Shown here: positions 23,443-36,800 of the stretch, one piece after another
How positions within the stretch are numbered: the stretch's first letter is position 1
Layout of the letters: every line of letters starts with the position of its first letter
Assembly: GCA_030077755.1 (NCBI GenBank)
Contig: JAQJZZ010000020.1
Span: 1,329,890 to 1,393,889, forward strand
Direction: 5' to 3'
Length of the DNA: 64,000 bases
From: Filosporella fistucella
Lineage: Eukaryota > Ascomycota > Leotiomycetes > Helotiales
Notes under the pieces: generated by a model
What the model was told of the DNA's origin: nothing
Seen by the model: the letters and a program-made list of their open reading frames with translations, nothing else
The model's database searches: none
Position numbers and translations under genes: made by a program

Positions 23443-24300
23443 ATGGATTTAATTCACAAAAGGCTAAATTACTTAAATAAAGATTATTTAATTAAAACAA
23501 TAAATAGTATTAAAGCATATAAATTACCCGAAAATAGTAAAATTGATTTAAATAATTATAAATCTTATATTATAGGTAAAATAACTAAAAATATTAGTTA
23601 TAAGCCTTTAAATACAAATAAAGAGATTCTTACTTATTTTGATTTAAATATAGCCGGACCTTTTAAAATATTAGGCCTAAAAGGCGAGCATTATTTTATT
23701 ACTTTTACTTATAAAAGTAATAAAGCCGTTTATATTTATGATATTAAATATAAATCCGAAGCTATAGATAAATTAATAGAATTATATAATTTATTAAAAA
23801 ATCAATTTGATATTACTATTAAAGGATTACATTCTAATAATGCAAAAGAATTTATCAATAATAAGTGGAATACTTTTATTAAAAATAAAGGAATTTATAT
23901 TGATTTAATTAGCCCTTATAGCCAAGAACAAAATGGTATAAGTGAGCGATTAAATCGATATATATTAGAAAGGCTAATAACTATATGCTATAATAAAAAT
24001 ATTCCCTTATATCTCTGGCCTTATTTAATTAAATCTATTATAAATATTAAAAATAGGATATATAATAGTTCTATTAATAATATTCCTTATATATCAATTT
24101 TTAAAGATAAACCCGATATATCGCATATTAGAGTATTAGGCTCCTTATGCTATACTTTAATTCCTAAGGAAATAAGAGCTAATAAAGCTAATTTAGGAAA
24201 GCTAAATAATAAAGCTAATAGCGGTATATTAATAGGGTGGGAATCTTTTAATAATTACTTAGTTTATATCCCTACTTTAAATAAAGTAATAAGTAATTGA
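23443..24300 (+). pseudogene. copia integrase (285-codon open frame)
   Basis: The frame stays open for 285 codons, ending in TGA at 24298-24300, likely a former CGA Arg codon; the RT frame continues in the same phase after it. YFDLNIAGPF carries the first catalytic Asp. GLHSNNAKEF shows Asn where copia integrases have the second catalytic Asp (HSDN). SPYSQEQNGISERLNR retains the catalytic Glu. The upstream HHCC finger is eroded, with His and Cys changed to Tyr (RLNYLN; NYKSYIIGK). The D-to-N change means no integrase activity even though the frame is long. Confidence 0.85.
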
Positions 24301-25743
24301 GATATAATTATTAAAGAAGATTTAATTTATAAAGATAAATATGAATTAAATGTGGACTTTAATAAATTATTAAAAGAAGATTTAAAGGATTATAATTTTA
24401 TTAAAAATTTATTAAATAATCCTACTTTTAATAATAATAATCAAGATATTATTATTAAAGAAACTCCTTTAAATATCGATAATAAAGAAAATAATAATTT
24501 AGATATATTAGAAGTAAATAAATCTAATAATAATAAAAATAATAATAATATCAATATTAGCAATAATAGCGAAAATAGCGAAGAAGATGATTTAGATGAA
24601 TTAAATAAAGAGTTTTATAAAGGACCTAAAACTCGATCTAAATTAAAAGAAACTAATTTTACTATTAATAATAGCTTATATAATTTGGCTTCCATAGCAT
24701 ATTTAACCTCTAAAATAGAGGGCGATAATAGTATTAAAGAAAATAATAATAAGGATTTAGAATCCGATAAAATTATTATTTATAAAAATCAATTAAAAGA
24801 TAATACTATTATTTTAGAGCCTAAATCTTATAAAGAAGCTATTAATGATAATAACCCTTATAAAGATTATTGGATTAAAGCTATGCAAAAAGAATTAAAT
24901 ACTTTAAATCTTAATAATACTTGGGATATTATTATTATTTCTAATAAATCTAATTATAATAATATAACACCTATTAAAACTAGGTGGGCTTATAAATTAA
25001 AAGATAATAATAATAATTATTACGAATTTAAAGCTAAGTTTGTAGCTAAAGGCTTTGAGCAAATTTACGGTAAAGATTATATAGAGTCTTTTGCAGCCGT
25101 AATTAAGCAAATAGCTTGGAAAATCATATTTGCCCTAGCTTTATTAAATAATTATTATATTTATAAAATCGATATGATTTCTGCTTTTACACAGGGAAAT
25201 ATAGACGCTAAAATAAGCTTATATTTACCCGAAGGCGTAAAAGATAATTTATTAATATTAAGTAATAAAATAAATAATTAAGAAGCTTTATATTTACAAT
25301 TAAATAAAGCTTTATACGGATTAAAGCAATCTGCCCATATTTGGTATTTTATACTTATTAATAAATTAAAAGAATTAAATTATAAGCCCTTAAGTGCCAA
25401 AAGTTGTATTTTTATAAATAAGTCTATAAATATAATTATTTGTATTTACGTAAACGATTTAGCTATTATAGGCCCTAATAAGGATAATATTAGCATCCTT
25501 ATAAAAACTCTTAAAAATTATTTTCAAATTAAAGAGTTAGGGATTATTAAAGATTATTTAGGAATAGATATTATTATAAATAATAATAATAATATTAATA
25601 AATCTTTAATATTAAGCCAAGCTAAATATATAATTAAAATACTAGAAAAATATAATATAGCTAATTGTAATCCTATTAATATTCCTCTTAATATCAATTT
25701 AAAATTAATCCTTAATAAGGGACAAGCAAATAAAGAAGATATT
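24301..25743 (+). pseudogene. copia reverse transcriptase relic
   Basis: From 24352 a 309-codon frame runs to a single TAA at 25279-25281 (likely former Gln) and then stays open to the E0 insertion. After an Asn-rich spacer, WIKAMQKEL, RWAYKLK, FKAKFVAKGFEQ and the IDMISAFTQG block mark the copia reverse transcriptase, followed by ALYGLKQSAHIW. The catalytic box reads YVNDLAI instead of YVDD, so the polymerase is dead. The RNase H part is cut off by E0 at 25743. Confidence 0.85.
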
Positions 25744-26101
25744 TGTTACGGTCACAGGCTTATTATAAGACTAGGATAAGGAATACGCCGTCTCTTAATA
25801 GTTTTAGGAACCGCGTAAGGAAAGTTATAAGGAAACGGTTATATAATGGATCCTTAAATCCCTATAAGCGAAATAATAAAGGGGAATCCACGGATTTAAC
25901 CCTAAGGGATCCTGGGATTTAATTAAAAATAAAGGTTTTATATATAAGACTAGCACTTTTACCCTTAAATAGGAGCTTTATGCTTAACTTTAAATAATAT
26001 TCTTTATATTTAATAATATTATAATTTAAACGTCTTTATAATATACCTATCCCTTATCTAGAAATATTATATAAGCATTAGCCTATATAATAATTATTAT
26101 A
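25744..26101 (+). repeat. E0 5' LTR
   Basis: It starts TGTTACGGTCAC and ends ATTATTATA before the leader TTTTAAGTACC. The family consensus ends appear to be TGTTACGG...CCATTACA. Its central part carries the GGATCC-like block of LTR type A. 358 bp. Confidence 0.85.
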
Positions 26102-27850
26102 TTTTAAGTACCTTTTTAAGGGATACCGATTCACTTAAATAGCATATCCGGCAAAGCACTAGCAAATGTATTTAGCCCTAAGAGTAGCATTATAGGAACG
26201 CCCTTATTATTATAGAGAATGGATAATAACGTTTTAATAAGGGATAGTGGCCCAAGCATTACCGAGTTTAACGCGTAGCTAGAGGAAATACTTAGGATTA
26301 AGCTATTAGATACCTTTATAAGGAATTAAAAGGAATTAGAAGCCTTTCTATTATAAGTGGAATTCTATATTTACTTTAATAATAATAAATTCCCTACGGA
26401 TAAAAGCTACGCTTTATAAACATCTTCTTATTTTTGGGGAAAAGCTATAAAATGGATTTAGCCTTTCTTAATAAATTATTTTAAATACCTAAATACTTAT
26501 GAAGTTATAATAACCACGCAAAACATATTTAAGACGTGAAGAGGATTTAAGAAGGAGATTAAAAGAATATTTAAAGATATTAATAAAATTAAAATAATAA
26601 AAACCCACCTATATGCACTAAAATAGACTAGGAGTATTATTAATTACTTTATAGACTTTTAGAAATATGCTAATTAGACTAAATAGGACGCGAGAATATT
26701 AATAAGCCATTATAAATAAGGGTTAAAACCATATATTAGTATAAAACTTGCTCGCATGGAAAAATCACCTTAAAATATAATATCACTAATTAAATATACC
26801 ATATAAATTAATAACCGCATATATAAGTTTTATTGGGAATAGCAATCCTAAGGATATAGCAAGAAGAATTATTAAACCAATTTAGGAAAATAAAGAGGAA
26901 AAGCATAAGAGAACTATTAATTAAACCTAATAAAATTAAATACTATTTCTTAAGGAAATTATAGGAAACCCAAATTATTACCAGAAGTCTTAAAATTATA
27001 ATATAAAAAGGGGCTTTACTTTAATTATAGACTCCCTAATCACGTCGCATTAATATATAAAGGGGAGAAAAAAGGGAATTAAAAAGAAAAGAAAACCTTA
27101 AATGCTATGGAAAAGAAAATGCCCTAAGCTATAAAAACCCTAATACCTATAAAATTAAAAGAAGCTTATATAATTAAATAATAGCCTAATATTTATTAGA
27201 TAATAGAAGAATAATTAAAGGAAGCCAAGATTAATACTTAATTAAAACCTAATGCTTAGAATAAAGAGCGAGGAATTAAATATAAGGCATTTAATAAAGG
27301 AATCTAGCGCGCGGACTTTAAGGATTAATATATTATTAAATATTAGCTCTATAAGAGGGTTTATTAAAAAGACCCCTAAGTAGGAGAATTATAAGAGATA
27401 GTTTAAAGAAAAGATACTTTAACCTATTAAAACCGTGAATAGCGAATAATAAGAGTTAAGGATAATAAAATAATTATATTTAAAAAACCATTTAAGGTCG
27501 AGTTAGGAAGGCTAACCTAAGGAATATTTTAGAGGCTAATGGAAATTAATAAGAAAGGAATACTTTAATAAAGCTTTTATAAATATAAAGTATAAAATTA
27601 AATATATAGCACTTATTAGACTCGCTTTAAGGAAGCAGGACCTCTAGCCCCTTAACTTTATAAATATTAAACTTTATGCAAATAAAACGTAAAAAACCGC
27701 TTTTAATAAAATAATATTATAAGAATATTATATAATAAAGGAATTATAAAAGGATTTATAAGACTAATACTTTATTTAAAAAAAATATATTAAGTTATAT
27801 ACTTAAATCCAAATATTTAAACCTGGACAGATATTAAAACCTAATAAATG
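26102..27850 (+). pseudogene. E0 gag relic
   Basis: Fragments such as LLQVEFYIYFNNNKFPTDKS (about 26,355-26,415) and FWGKAIKWI belong to a gypsy Gag. LYFNYRLPNHVALIYKGEKK near 27,010-27,080 is the remnant zinc knuckle, with cysteines changed to tyrosine. Dozens of in-frame TAA/TAG codons are present; no product is possible. Confidence 0.7.
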
Positions 27851-28391
27851 GATACGGAAATCCGAGAAATAAATAAAAGCTAAAAGGTAAGAAAAGACCC
27901 TAACTATAAATTAAGAAGGATTATTAGGGGCGAGATATGCGCTATGGGAGGACTAAGCGAAAAACAATTATACCTAAGCATATATTTAAGGGGATATAAA
28001 GAATTAATTAAAGCAATAATAAATTATAAAGTAATAGGAAATTTTATATTATTAGAAACCATACTATTTATTAATATATTAACTAGGGTTGCTAAGGACC
28101 CATACTCGCTATTAATAGTTAATAGATTATTGATTAATAACCGAGGAAGGTTAATTAATATATAAATGGTATCAACCCGTATAAGGATAGAGGAAGGGCA
28201 TAAAAAAGAAATATAATTTAATATTATTAAAATAAGATAATATTAAATTATCCTTAAAATGCTATAATTAAAATAATATAAGCCCACTATTAATTGGAAA
28301 GCAAGAATAATAATCCTTAAGAATTACTTATATAATAAGATATTATAGGTTAAATATAAGAACTTAAAACTCAGCTAGCGAGAAGCATATA
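27851..28391 (+). pseudogene. E0 protease/early pol relic
   Basis: A 73-codon open piece (27944-28165) reads GGLSEKQLYLSIYLRGYKE then IINYKVIGNFI, aligned by eye with the DSGATGNFI protease motif but with the active-site residues lost. It is cut at 28391 by E1. Confidence 0.6.
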
Positions 28392-28736
28392 TATAATGGT
28401 TGCTATACGGGCCAATGCTTATATAATGATTCTGGGTAAGGGATAGGTGTATTATAAAGATGCTCTGGTTATAATATTACTAAGTATAAAGAATATTATT
28501 TAAAGTTAAGCACGAAGCTCCTATTTAATAATAAAAGTGCTAATCTTATATAAAACCTTAATTCTTAATAGATCCTCCTAAGAGCTTAGGGCTCTAAAGC
28601 TCTTAGCACCTTAGATCCTAAGGGTCTAATAGGATTTAATTAGTCACGTGACCTAGGGTCTCCTTCCTAATAGGTGTCCCTATTAGCTAAGCCTATAGTT
28701 TATTAGTCTCGTGACTTATTAGTTATAATTGTAATA
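28392..28736 (-). repeat. E1 3' LTR (type B)
   Basis: Left end TATAATGGTTGC, right end ATTGTAATA (complement strand start of the LTR). It contains TCACGTGACC and a GGGTCT/AGGATT block not found in type A LTRs. It is followed by the polypurine tract complement CCCCTTTT at about 28741-28748. Confidence 0.85.
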
Positions 28737-31700
28737 TTATTCCCCTTTTAGGCTAATATGGTTTCTACGCTTAAATATATTAAAGGAAATATTAATAATC
28801 GTTTATAACTATCTTTTTTTCTTATTATAATACTTAAGATTTTTAAATATAAATAATAAATGCTTTTTTCCAAAACTATTAATTCCTATAATTTACTTAT
28901 TATATCATATTTTAATTATATTTAATACTAGCGCTAATGCGTGGTTTTAAATAAAAAGTCTTAATGGTATGGGGAATATATAAGGAGAGGCATAAAATGT
29001 AATGCTCTTTAAATATCCGTGAGTAATCTCTAAGGCCTTTAGGCTAAGGAGGATCGTTTAAAATTTAAACGGGATATAGCCTTTAAGGCTATTATAGCCG
29101 GCCTAGCTCGCGTTTATAAGCTTAAATAACGTTAATAAGAGCTACGCGATCGTGGCCGTGAAATGGTCTATAGGGGCCTATATACTCTTAATAAACTTAA
29201 CGCTATGAAAGCTCGTGAATAAGGAGAAGCATAAAAGGTTATAATCTTTCTTATTTCCCGAGTTCCTCCTTCCTCTTATGCTCCTCCTAATTTCACCCCT
29301 TTTAGGGCGCCTTCCTCATCCTCGCATAAGGTTCTTCCCTTTACCCCTTTTAATAATATGGAGCTATTAGACTTTTTTAATAAGGCTTTTTAGGCGGATC
29401 TTGGTTTATTTAATAAAATTTATTAAGGAGTTCCAGGTAGCGAAGATTTAATTTAAGCTCTTATATATTCTTTAAATATAAGTAATCCTTTTACTTAATT
29501 AAATACTTGGCTATTTTATTAATCTTTTTATAATCTAAAATTCTTTTTATCTTATATTCCGCGAGTAGGTTAATTAATTTTATTTTAATATTAGGAATAA
29601 GTGATACTCTTAATAATATTAGTTTAAGGAAAGAAATGTGGAATATCAGGTATATCTTTATGCTCTTAGGTAATTAAAGTTAATAATTTATTAGTCCTTT
29701 AACTTTAATAATTTTAAATGGTCCTAATTTCCTATGGTCTAATTTATTACTTAATCGCTTTATTTAAATATTATAATAAATTAAGTAAACTTTATCCCCT
29801 TTTTTAAGTATAGGTTTTATATTATGTCCTTTATTATAATAAGACGCTAATCTTTTTATAAAGAATTATATATTTTTTACGAGTTCTTAATATAGCGATT
29901 TTAATTGGTTTACCTATATAATAGCTTCTTTAGCTATAATCAAAGTTGGCTTGGGTATTTTATAAGCTATTAGGTTATAATTATAATTGGCATAAAACGG
30001 TGAGACCTAAATCATTTCCGTGCTTATATTATTATATGCGAATTGCGTGGTAGGAAGCATTCTTACCTAATTATCTTGCTAATAATTTATATAATATTAT
30101 AAATACGTTTTTATAATTTAATTTAAGCGTTCCATTTAACCATCCGTTTATGGGTAAAATAACGTTAATAGTTTATGCTTTATTTTAAGTAATATAATAA
30201 GTGTTATTTAGAATTTTAAAGTAAAAAGCTTATTTTAATCTAAAATAATTTCTTTTAATATCTTATAATTAATAACTATGACTTTTATAAATATATAAGC
30301 CAAGTCCTTAGCTATATTTACTTTTAGGTATAATATTATATATATATATTTAATAAGCCTATTTATGATAATAAGGATAAAGTCATATATCTTATTTATA
30401 ATTAATTCTTTAAAAAGAGGGAGTTTAACCACAAAGTCCCAAATAATAGACTTTCATAATTATAAAGGCATTTCCGGTAACTTTAGCATACCCTTTAAAG
30501 CTTATTAGGAAGATTTATTTTAAATATAAGTATTATATATAATAATAATTTCTTTAACCATTTTCCTTATTCCCGGAAAGTAATAATCCGCGAATATTCT
30601 TTTTATTATTTTAAAGATACCCTAATATTTATAAGCTAATAGGCTATAATATTTAGCGATAAATTCCTTCCTAAGTGCCGGTAGCATAAATACTCGATTA
30701 TTATATAATAGGATCCTATCCTTAAGCATAAATTATCCTTATATAATTATAATATCCTATTTATCTTTATCCCTTTAATATTCGTTTTATAGGCGCTTAT
30801 CCTAAGGGCCCATGCTTAGCTTGGCGAGTGCCGCTAATTCCATTTTATTATATATTAAGGATTCTCCTTTTTCCCTAAATATCATATAAGAAACGTGCGT
30901 CTTATTCCTGAGATATTTTGGTTTTTAGCTAAGGGCGTCCGCCCTAGCATTTTCTATTCCTTTTATATAAGAAATACGTAAATTAATAGTGGCTAGCGTC
31001 TCTGCCCACCGTACTTATCATTTATTTAATTCCTTTATTATAATAAAATAAACCAAGTTTTTATAATTTATTAATATTTAAATTAGATTAAGTGCACCCT
31101 TTAAGTATATTCTCTATTCCTTATAAGCATTTATAATTGCCAAGAATTCCTTATTATAAATCTTATAATTTAATTTTATTATTAATAATTTACGGGAATA
31201 ATAAGCGATTAATTACTATTTCCCTTACTCATTAGGCTAGCTAAGTATAACTCTAATAGCATAGTTAGAAGAGTCCATTTTAATCCTAATTAGTGATTAG
31301 GGGTTAAAAGTAATTAGGACCGGGGCCTTTATAAATGTTTTCTTGAGTTTTATAAAGCTTTTATTAGCTTTATTGCTCTATTTAAAGGTTAAGTCCTTTT
31401 TAGTTAACTCGGTTAATAGCGCTATTATATTCGAATATCCTTTAATAAATCTCTTATAATAGTTGGCGAATTCTAAGAAGGATTATACGTTTTTTATATA
31501 AGCTGGCTTTTTTTAATTAAGGACCATTTATACCTTGGCTAAATCCATTTTAAGCTTATTAATACTAATGATAAACCTAAGGAAAGTTACCTTTATTTAA
31601 TAAAAGAAATACTTCTTTAATTTAAGTCTAAAATTAATTAATTTAAGTGCTATTAATACGGCTTAAATATCCTTAACGTGTTATTAGGCGTCTTTTAAAT

Positions 31701-33474
31701 ATATTAATATATTATTTAAGTATATAATATAATATACGTCTAATAGGTATAAGAGGATATTATTTATAACCCTTTATATAATAGCTAGGGCGTTGGTTAA
31801 CCTAAAAGGCATAACCTAATACTCATATAGCCCTTATAGCATTTAAAATGCTATTTTCCATTTATTCCCTTCCTTAATCCTAATAAGGTTAAAGGCTCCC
31901 CTTAGGTCAAGCTAAGTAAATATCCTTGCCCCTTATAAGCGATTTCTTAGGTCGTCCGCTAATAATAATGGGAAATAGTCTTTAACCATAATCTTATTTA
32001 ATTTCCTATAATTCACGTATAGTCTTAATTCCCCTCCTTTCTTAGGTATAAATAATATCGGGCTAGCTATTAATGACTTAAATAATTATATAAACCCTTT
32101 CTTTAAATTTTTATTAATATATTTCCTAAGCGTCCTTTAATCTTTTATAAAAAATCTATATATGATTTTAAATAATAATATCTTTCCCTTTATAATTTTA
32201 ATTATATAATCCTATGGTTTATATATTAATAATGCTTTTAAACCTACTTTATCCTAAAATAGTTTATTAAACTCTTTATATTCCTTAAGTACTCTTTTTA
32301 ATAATAAACCTTAAGATAGGTATTTTAGCTCTTTTATAAAAGTGGCGCACGCTTCTCGCTAGCTAAGTTTTAAGTTCTTATATTTAACCTATAGCATCTT
32401 ATTATATAAGTAACTCTTAAGGATAACTATCCTTGCTTTTTAATTAATAATAGGTCTATGCTATTCTAGCTATGGCATCCTAAAGATAATTTAATATTAT
32501 CCTATCTTAATAATATTAAATTATATCTCCTCCTTATATCTTTCCTCTATCCTTATATAGGTTAATATTATTTATATATTAATTAACCCTCCTCGGTTAT
32601 TAATCAATAATCCATTAACTATTAATAGTGCATATAAGTCTTTGGCGACCCTAATTAATATATTAATAAGTAATACGGTTTCTAATAATATAAAGTTCTT
32701 TATTATTCTATAATCTATTATTGCTTTAATTAGTTTTTCATATCCCCTTAAATATATACTTATATATAGCTATTTTTCGCTTAGTCCTCCTATAGCGCAT
32801 ATCTCGCCCCTAGTAATCCTTCTTAATTTATAGCTAGGGTCTTTTCTCACCTTTTAGCTTTTATTTGCTTCTCGGATTTCCGTACCTATTTATTAAGTTT
32901 TAATATCCGTCCAAGTTTAGATATTTAGGTCTAAATACGTGACCCGGTATATTTTTCTTAAATGGAGTATTAATCCTATAAATCCTTTTATAATCCCTTT
33001 ATTATATAATATTCTTATAGCATTATTTTGCTAAAAGCGGTTTTTTACGTCTTATTTGCATAGGGTCTAATACTTATAAAATTAAGGGGCTAGAGGTCTT
33101 ATTTCCTTAAGGCAAGTCTAATAAATATTATATACTTAATTTTATACTTTATATCCGTAAAAGCTTTGTTAAAGTATTCCTTTCTTATTAACCTCTATTA
33201 GCCTCTAAAACGTGCCTTAAATTGGCCCTCTTAGCTTAACCTTAAATGATTCTTTAAATATAATTATTTTATTATCCTTAATTCTTATTATTTACCACTC
33301 ACGGCTCTAGCGGGTTAGAGTATCTTTTCTTTAAATTACCTCCTATAATTCTCTTACCTAAGGGTCTTCTTAATAAATCCTCTTATAAAGCTAGTACTTG
33401 GCGATATATTAATCCTTAAAGTCCGCGCGCTAGGTTCCTTTGCTAAATGCCTTATATTTAATTCCTTATTCTTT
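28737..33474 (-). pseudogene. E1 pol relic, 3' two thirds
   Basis: Read on the minus strand from right to left: protease (about 32,540-32,830), reverse transcriptase (about 31,480-32,170, catalytic box near 31,715), RNase H (about 30,850-31,300), integrase (about 29,650-30,470, with a 65-codon open core piece at 30235-30432) and chromodomain (about 29,395-29,600). Stops are frequent throughout. The region 28,750-29,340 is specific to E1. E2 interrupts the upstream part at 33475. Confidence 0.75.
28990..29350 (+). pseudogene. Decayed reading frame in the E1-specific 3' region
   Basis: The plus strand (antisense to E1 pol) reads RDIAFKAIIAGLARVYKLK (from about 29,070), three stops within five codons, then ELRDRGREMVYRGL and LNKLNAMKARE, followed by a Pro/Ser-rich stretch. 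The alternation of Arg/Lys with Leu suggests a coiled-coil, DNA-binding-like small protein. I recall similar charged helices in fungal repeat-associated hypothetical proteins but cannot name a family. E2-E5 have unrelated sequence here. Confidence 0.35.
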
Positions 33475-33828
33475 TATAATGGTTATTATATGGGCCGATG
33501 CTTATATAATGATTTTGGGTAAGGGATAGGTATATTATAAAGACGTTTTAGTTATAATATTATTAAGTATAAAGAATATTATTTAAAATTAAGCACGAAG
33601 CTCTTATTTAATAGCAAAAGTGCTAGTCTTATATAAAACCTTTATTCTTAATTAAATCCCAGGATCCCTTAGGGCTAGATCCGTGGATCCTTCTTTATTA
33701 TCTCGCTTATAGGGATCCAGGGATCCATCACGTAACCTTTCCCCGTGACTTTCCTTACGCGATTCTTAAAATTACTAAGAATAGCGTTTTCTTAATTTTG
33801 CTCTTATAATAAGCCCGTAACCATAATA
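33475..33828 (-). repeat. E2 3' LTR (type A)
   Basis: Starts TATAATGG on the plus strand and ends CCATAATA. It is followed by the complement of the polypurine tract, CCCTCTTTT. Confidence 0.88.
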
Positions 33829-36800
33829 TTATCCCTCTTTTAAGTCTAGCGTGGTCCCTTATGCTTATATTATAATTAAAATCCCAATGGCTATTAATAG
33901 CTATCCTTTTTAAATATTATATCTTTTTAATAAAATAATAACGCTTTAAATAAGGCTTAAAAGAAAAAGAAAAAACGCGTCGCCCTTGCCTTACGCATTA
34001 AAAAATTTACTCGCCTGGCTGCCCCTTATTTATATTACCATAGCCTTATATGGCATTATTTCCTAAACCTCTCCATTTCCTAATATTATTTTAAATGCAT
34101 ATATATAAAGTAAAAGCGTTATTATAATAATAGTAATTATTATAAGGTTAAGTCCGGTCTTATTTATTATTTTATATATAATAAAACGGTTCCCCGGAAA
34201 CCCCTTCCTACTCTTCCCTTAAAACCTATATAAGTTTTAAAGTCTTTAAGGCCATTTCCTAATAATTAATTTCCTGCCTTTAGGCTCGAGGCTCTTGCCT
34301 CTATCCTCTTTAATATTATAGCTTTGCTTAATCTTTTTAATAAGGCCTTTTAGGTAAACCTAAACTTTATTAATAAAATTTATTAAGGAGTTTAAGATAG
34401 CGAAGATTAGACTTAGGTTCTTATATATCTTTTAAATATGGGTAATCCTTTTATTTAATTAAATACTTAATTATTTTATTAATTATCTTATAATCTAAGA
34501 TTTCTTTTATTTTATATTTGGCGAGTGGATTAATTAGTTTAATTTCAATATTAGGAATAAGTAATGCTCTTAGTAATATTAACTTAAGAAGGGAAATGTG
34601 GAATACCGGGTATATCTTTATGCCCTTAAATAATTAGAATTAATAATTTATTAGTCCTTTAACCTTAATAATTTTAAATAGTCTTAATTTCCTATAGTCT
34701 AATTTATTACTTAGTCGCTTTATTTAAATATTATAATAAATCAAGTAAACTTTATCCCCTTTTTTAAGTATAGGTTTTATATTATAACCTTTATTATAAT
34801 AGGATATTAATCTTTTCGCGAAGAATTATATATCTTTTATAAATTCCTAATATAGCGATTTTAATTGGTTTACTTATATAATAGCTTCTTTAGCCATAAC
34901 CGAAGTTGGCTTAGGTATCTTATAAGCTATTAGGTTATAGCTATAATTAGCATAAAATAGTGAGACCTAAGTTATTTCCATGCTTATATTATTATATGCG
35001 AATTACGCGGTAAGAAGTATTTTTACCTAATTGTCTTATTAGTAATTTATATAATAACGCAAATATATTTTTATTATCTGGTTTAAGCGTTTCATTTAAC
35101 CATTTATTTATAGGTAAAATAATATTAATAATTTATACTTTATTCCAAGCAATATAATAAGTATCGTCTAAAATTTCAAAGTAAAGAGCTTATCTTAATC
35201 CGAAATGATTTCTTTTAATATCCTATAATTAATAATAATAATTTTCATAAATATATAAGCCAGGTCCTCGGCCGTGCTTACTTTTAGGTATAATATTATA
35301 TATGCATACTTAATAAGCCTATCCACAATAATAAGGATAAAATTATATACCTTATTCATGACTAATTCTTTAAAAGGAGGGAGTTTAATTATAAAGTCTT
35401 AAGCAATAAACTTTTATAGCTATAAAGGCATTTCTAGTAACTTTAGCATATCCTTTAAAGCTTATCGGGAAGATTTATTCTAAATATAGGTGTTATATGT
35501 AATAATGATTTCTTTAACCATTTTCCTTATTCCTAAAAAGTAATAATCCATAAATATTCTCTTTATTATTTTAAAGGTACCTTAATATCCATAAGCCGGT
35601 AAGCTATAATATTTAATAATAAATTCCTTCTTAAGTGCCGGTAGCACAAATATCCGATTATTATATAATAAGATCCTATTCTTAAGCATAAATCGTCCTT
35701 ATATAATCTCGATATCCTATTTATCCTTATTCCTTTAATATTTATTTTATAAGCGCTTATTCCAAGGGCTTATACTTAGCTTAGCAAATGCCGCTAATTC
35801 CATTTTATTATATATTAAGGATTCTCCTTCTTCCTTAAATATTATATAAAAAACGTGCGTCTTATTTTTAAGGTATTCTAGTTTTTGGCTAAGGGCGTCC
35901 GCCCTAATATTCTCTATTCCTTTTATATAGGAAATGCATAAATCAATGATAGCTAGAGTTTCTATCCATTATACTTATTATCTATTTAATTCCTTTATTA
36001 TAATAAAGTAAACTAAGTTTTTATAATCCGTTAATACTTAAACCGGGTTAGGTGCACCCTTTAAGTATATCCTTTATTCCCTATAAGCATCCACAATTGC
36101 TAAGAGTTCCTTATTATAAATCTCATAATTTAATTTTATTATTAATAATTTACGGGAATAATAAGCAACTAGTTATTATCTTCCTTGCTTATTAGGCTAG
36201 CTAAGCACAGCTTTAATAACATAGTCGGAAGAGTTTATTTTAACCCTAATTAGTAATTAGGGTTTAAAGGTAATAAGGACCGGGGCTTTTATAAATGCTT
36301 TTTTAAGTTCTTTAAAGCTTTGGCTTACTTTATCATTCCATTTAAAGGTTAGGTCCTTTTTTATTAATTCGGTTAATGGTGCCGCTATTTCCGAATATCC
36401 TTTAATAAATCTCCTATAATAGTTGGCGAATCCTAAAAAGAATTATATGTCCTTTATATAAGATGGTTCCTTTTAATTAAGGACCATTTATACTTTATTA
36501 AGGTCCATTCTTAATTTATTAATACCAATAATAAACTTAAGAAAGATTACTTCCGCCTAGTGGAAAAAACACTTCTCCGGTTTAAGTTTAAAGTTAATTA
36601 ACCTAAGTGCTATTAGCATAGCTTAGACGTCCTTAATATATTATTAGGCGTCCTTTGAGTATATTAATATATTATCTAGGTATATAATATAGTATATGTT
36701 TAATAAATGTAAGAAGATATTATTTATAACCCTTTATATAATTATTAAGGCATTAATTAGCCTAAAGGGCATAACCTAATATTTATATAATTCTTATATT

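Larger units (their letters stand above)
22143..25743 (+). mobile_element. Ty1/copia retrotransposon, interrupted by E0
   Basis: The internal region reads in copia order: gag, protease, integrase, reverse transcriptase. It stops at 25743 inside the reverse transcriptase/RNase H part, where chromovirus E0 begins. The remainder would lie beyond the right edge of the window. Candidate target duplication at the left edge of E0 is ATATT (25739-25743). LTRs could not be located. The DNA is very AT-rich and the protein rich in Asn, Ile, Lys and Tyr, yet only a handful of stops or frameshifts occur, far fewer than in the gypsy elements to the right. Confidence 0.85.

Noticed and set aside
25744..26101. 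Interpreting this LTR as a solo LTR
   Set aside because: It is followed directly by the leader, gag and protease on the same strand, and the matching 3' LTR begins at 63730.
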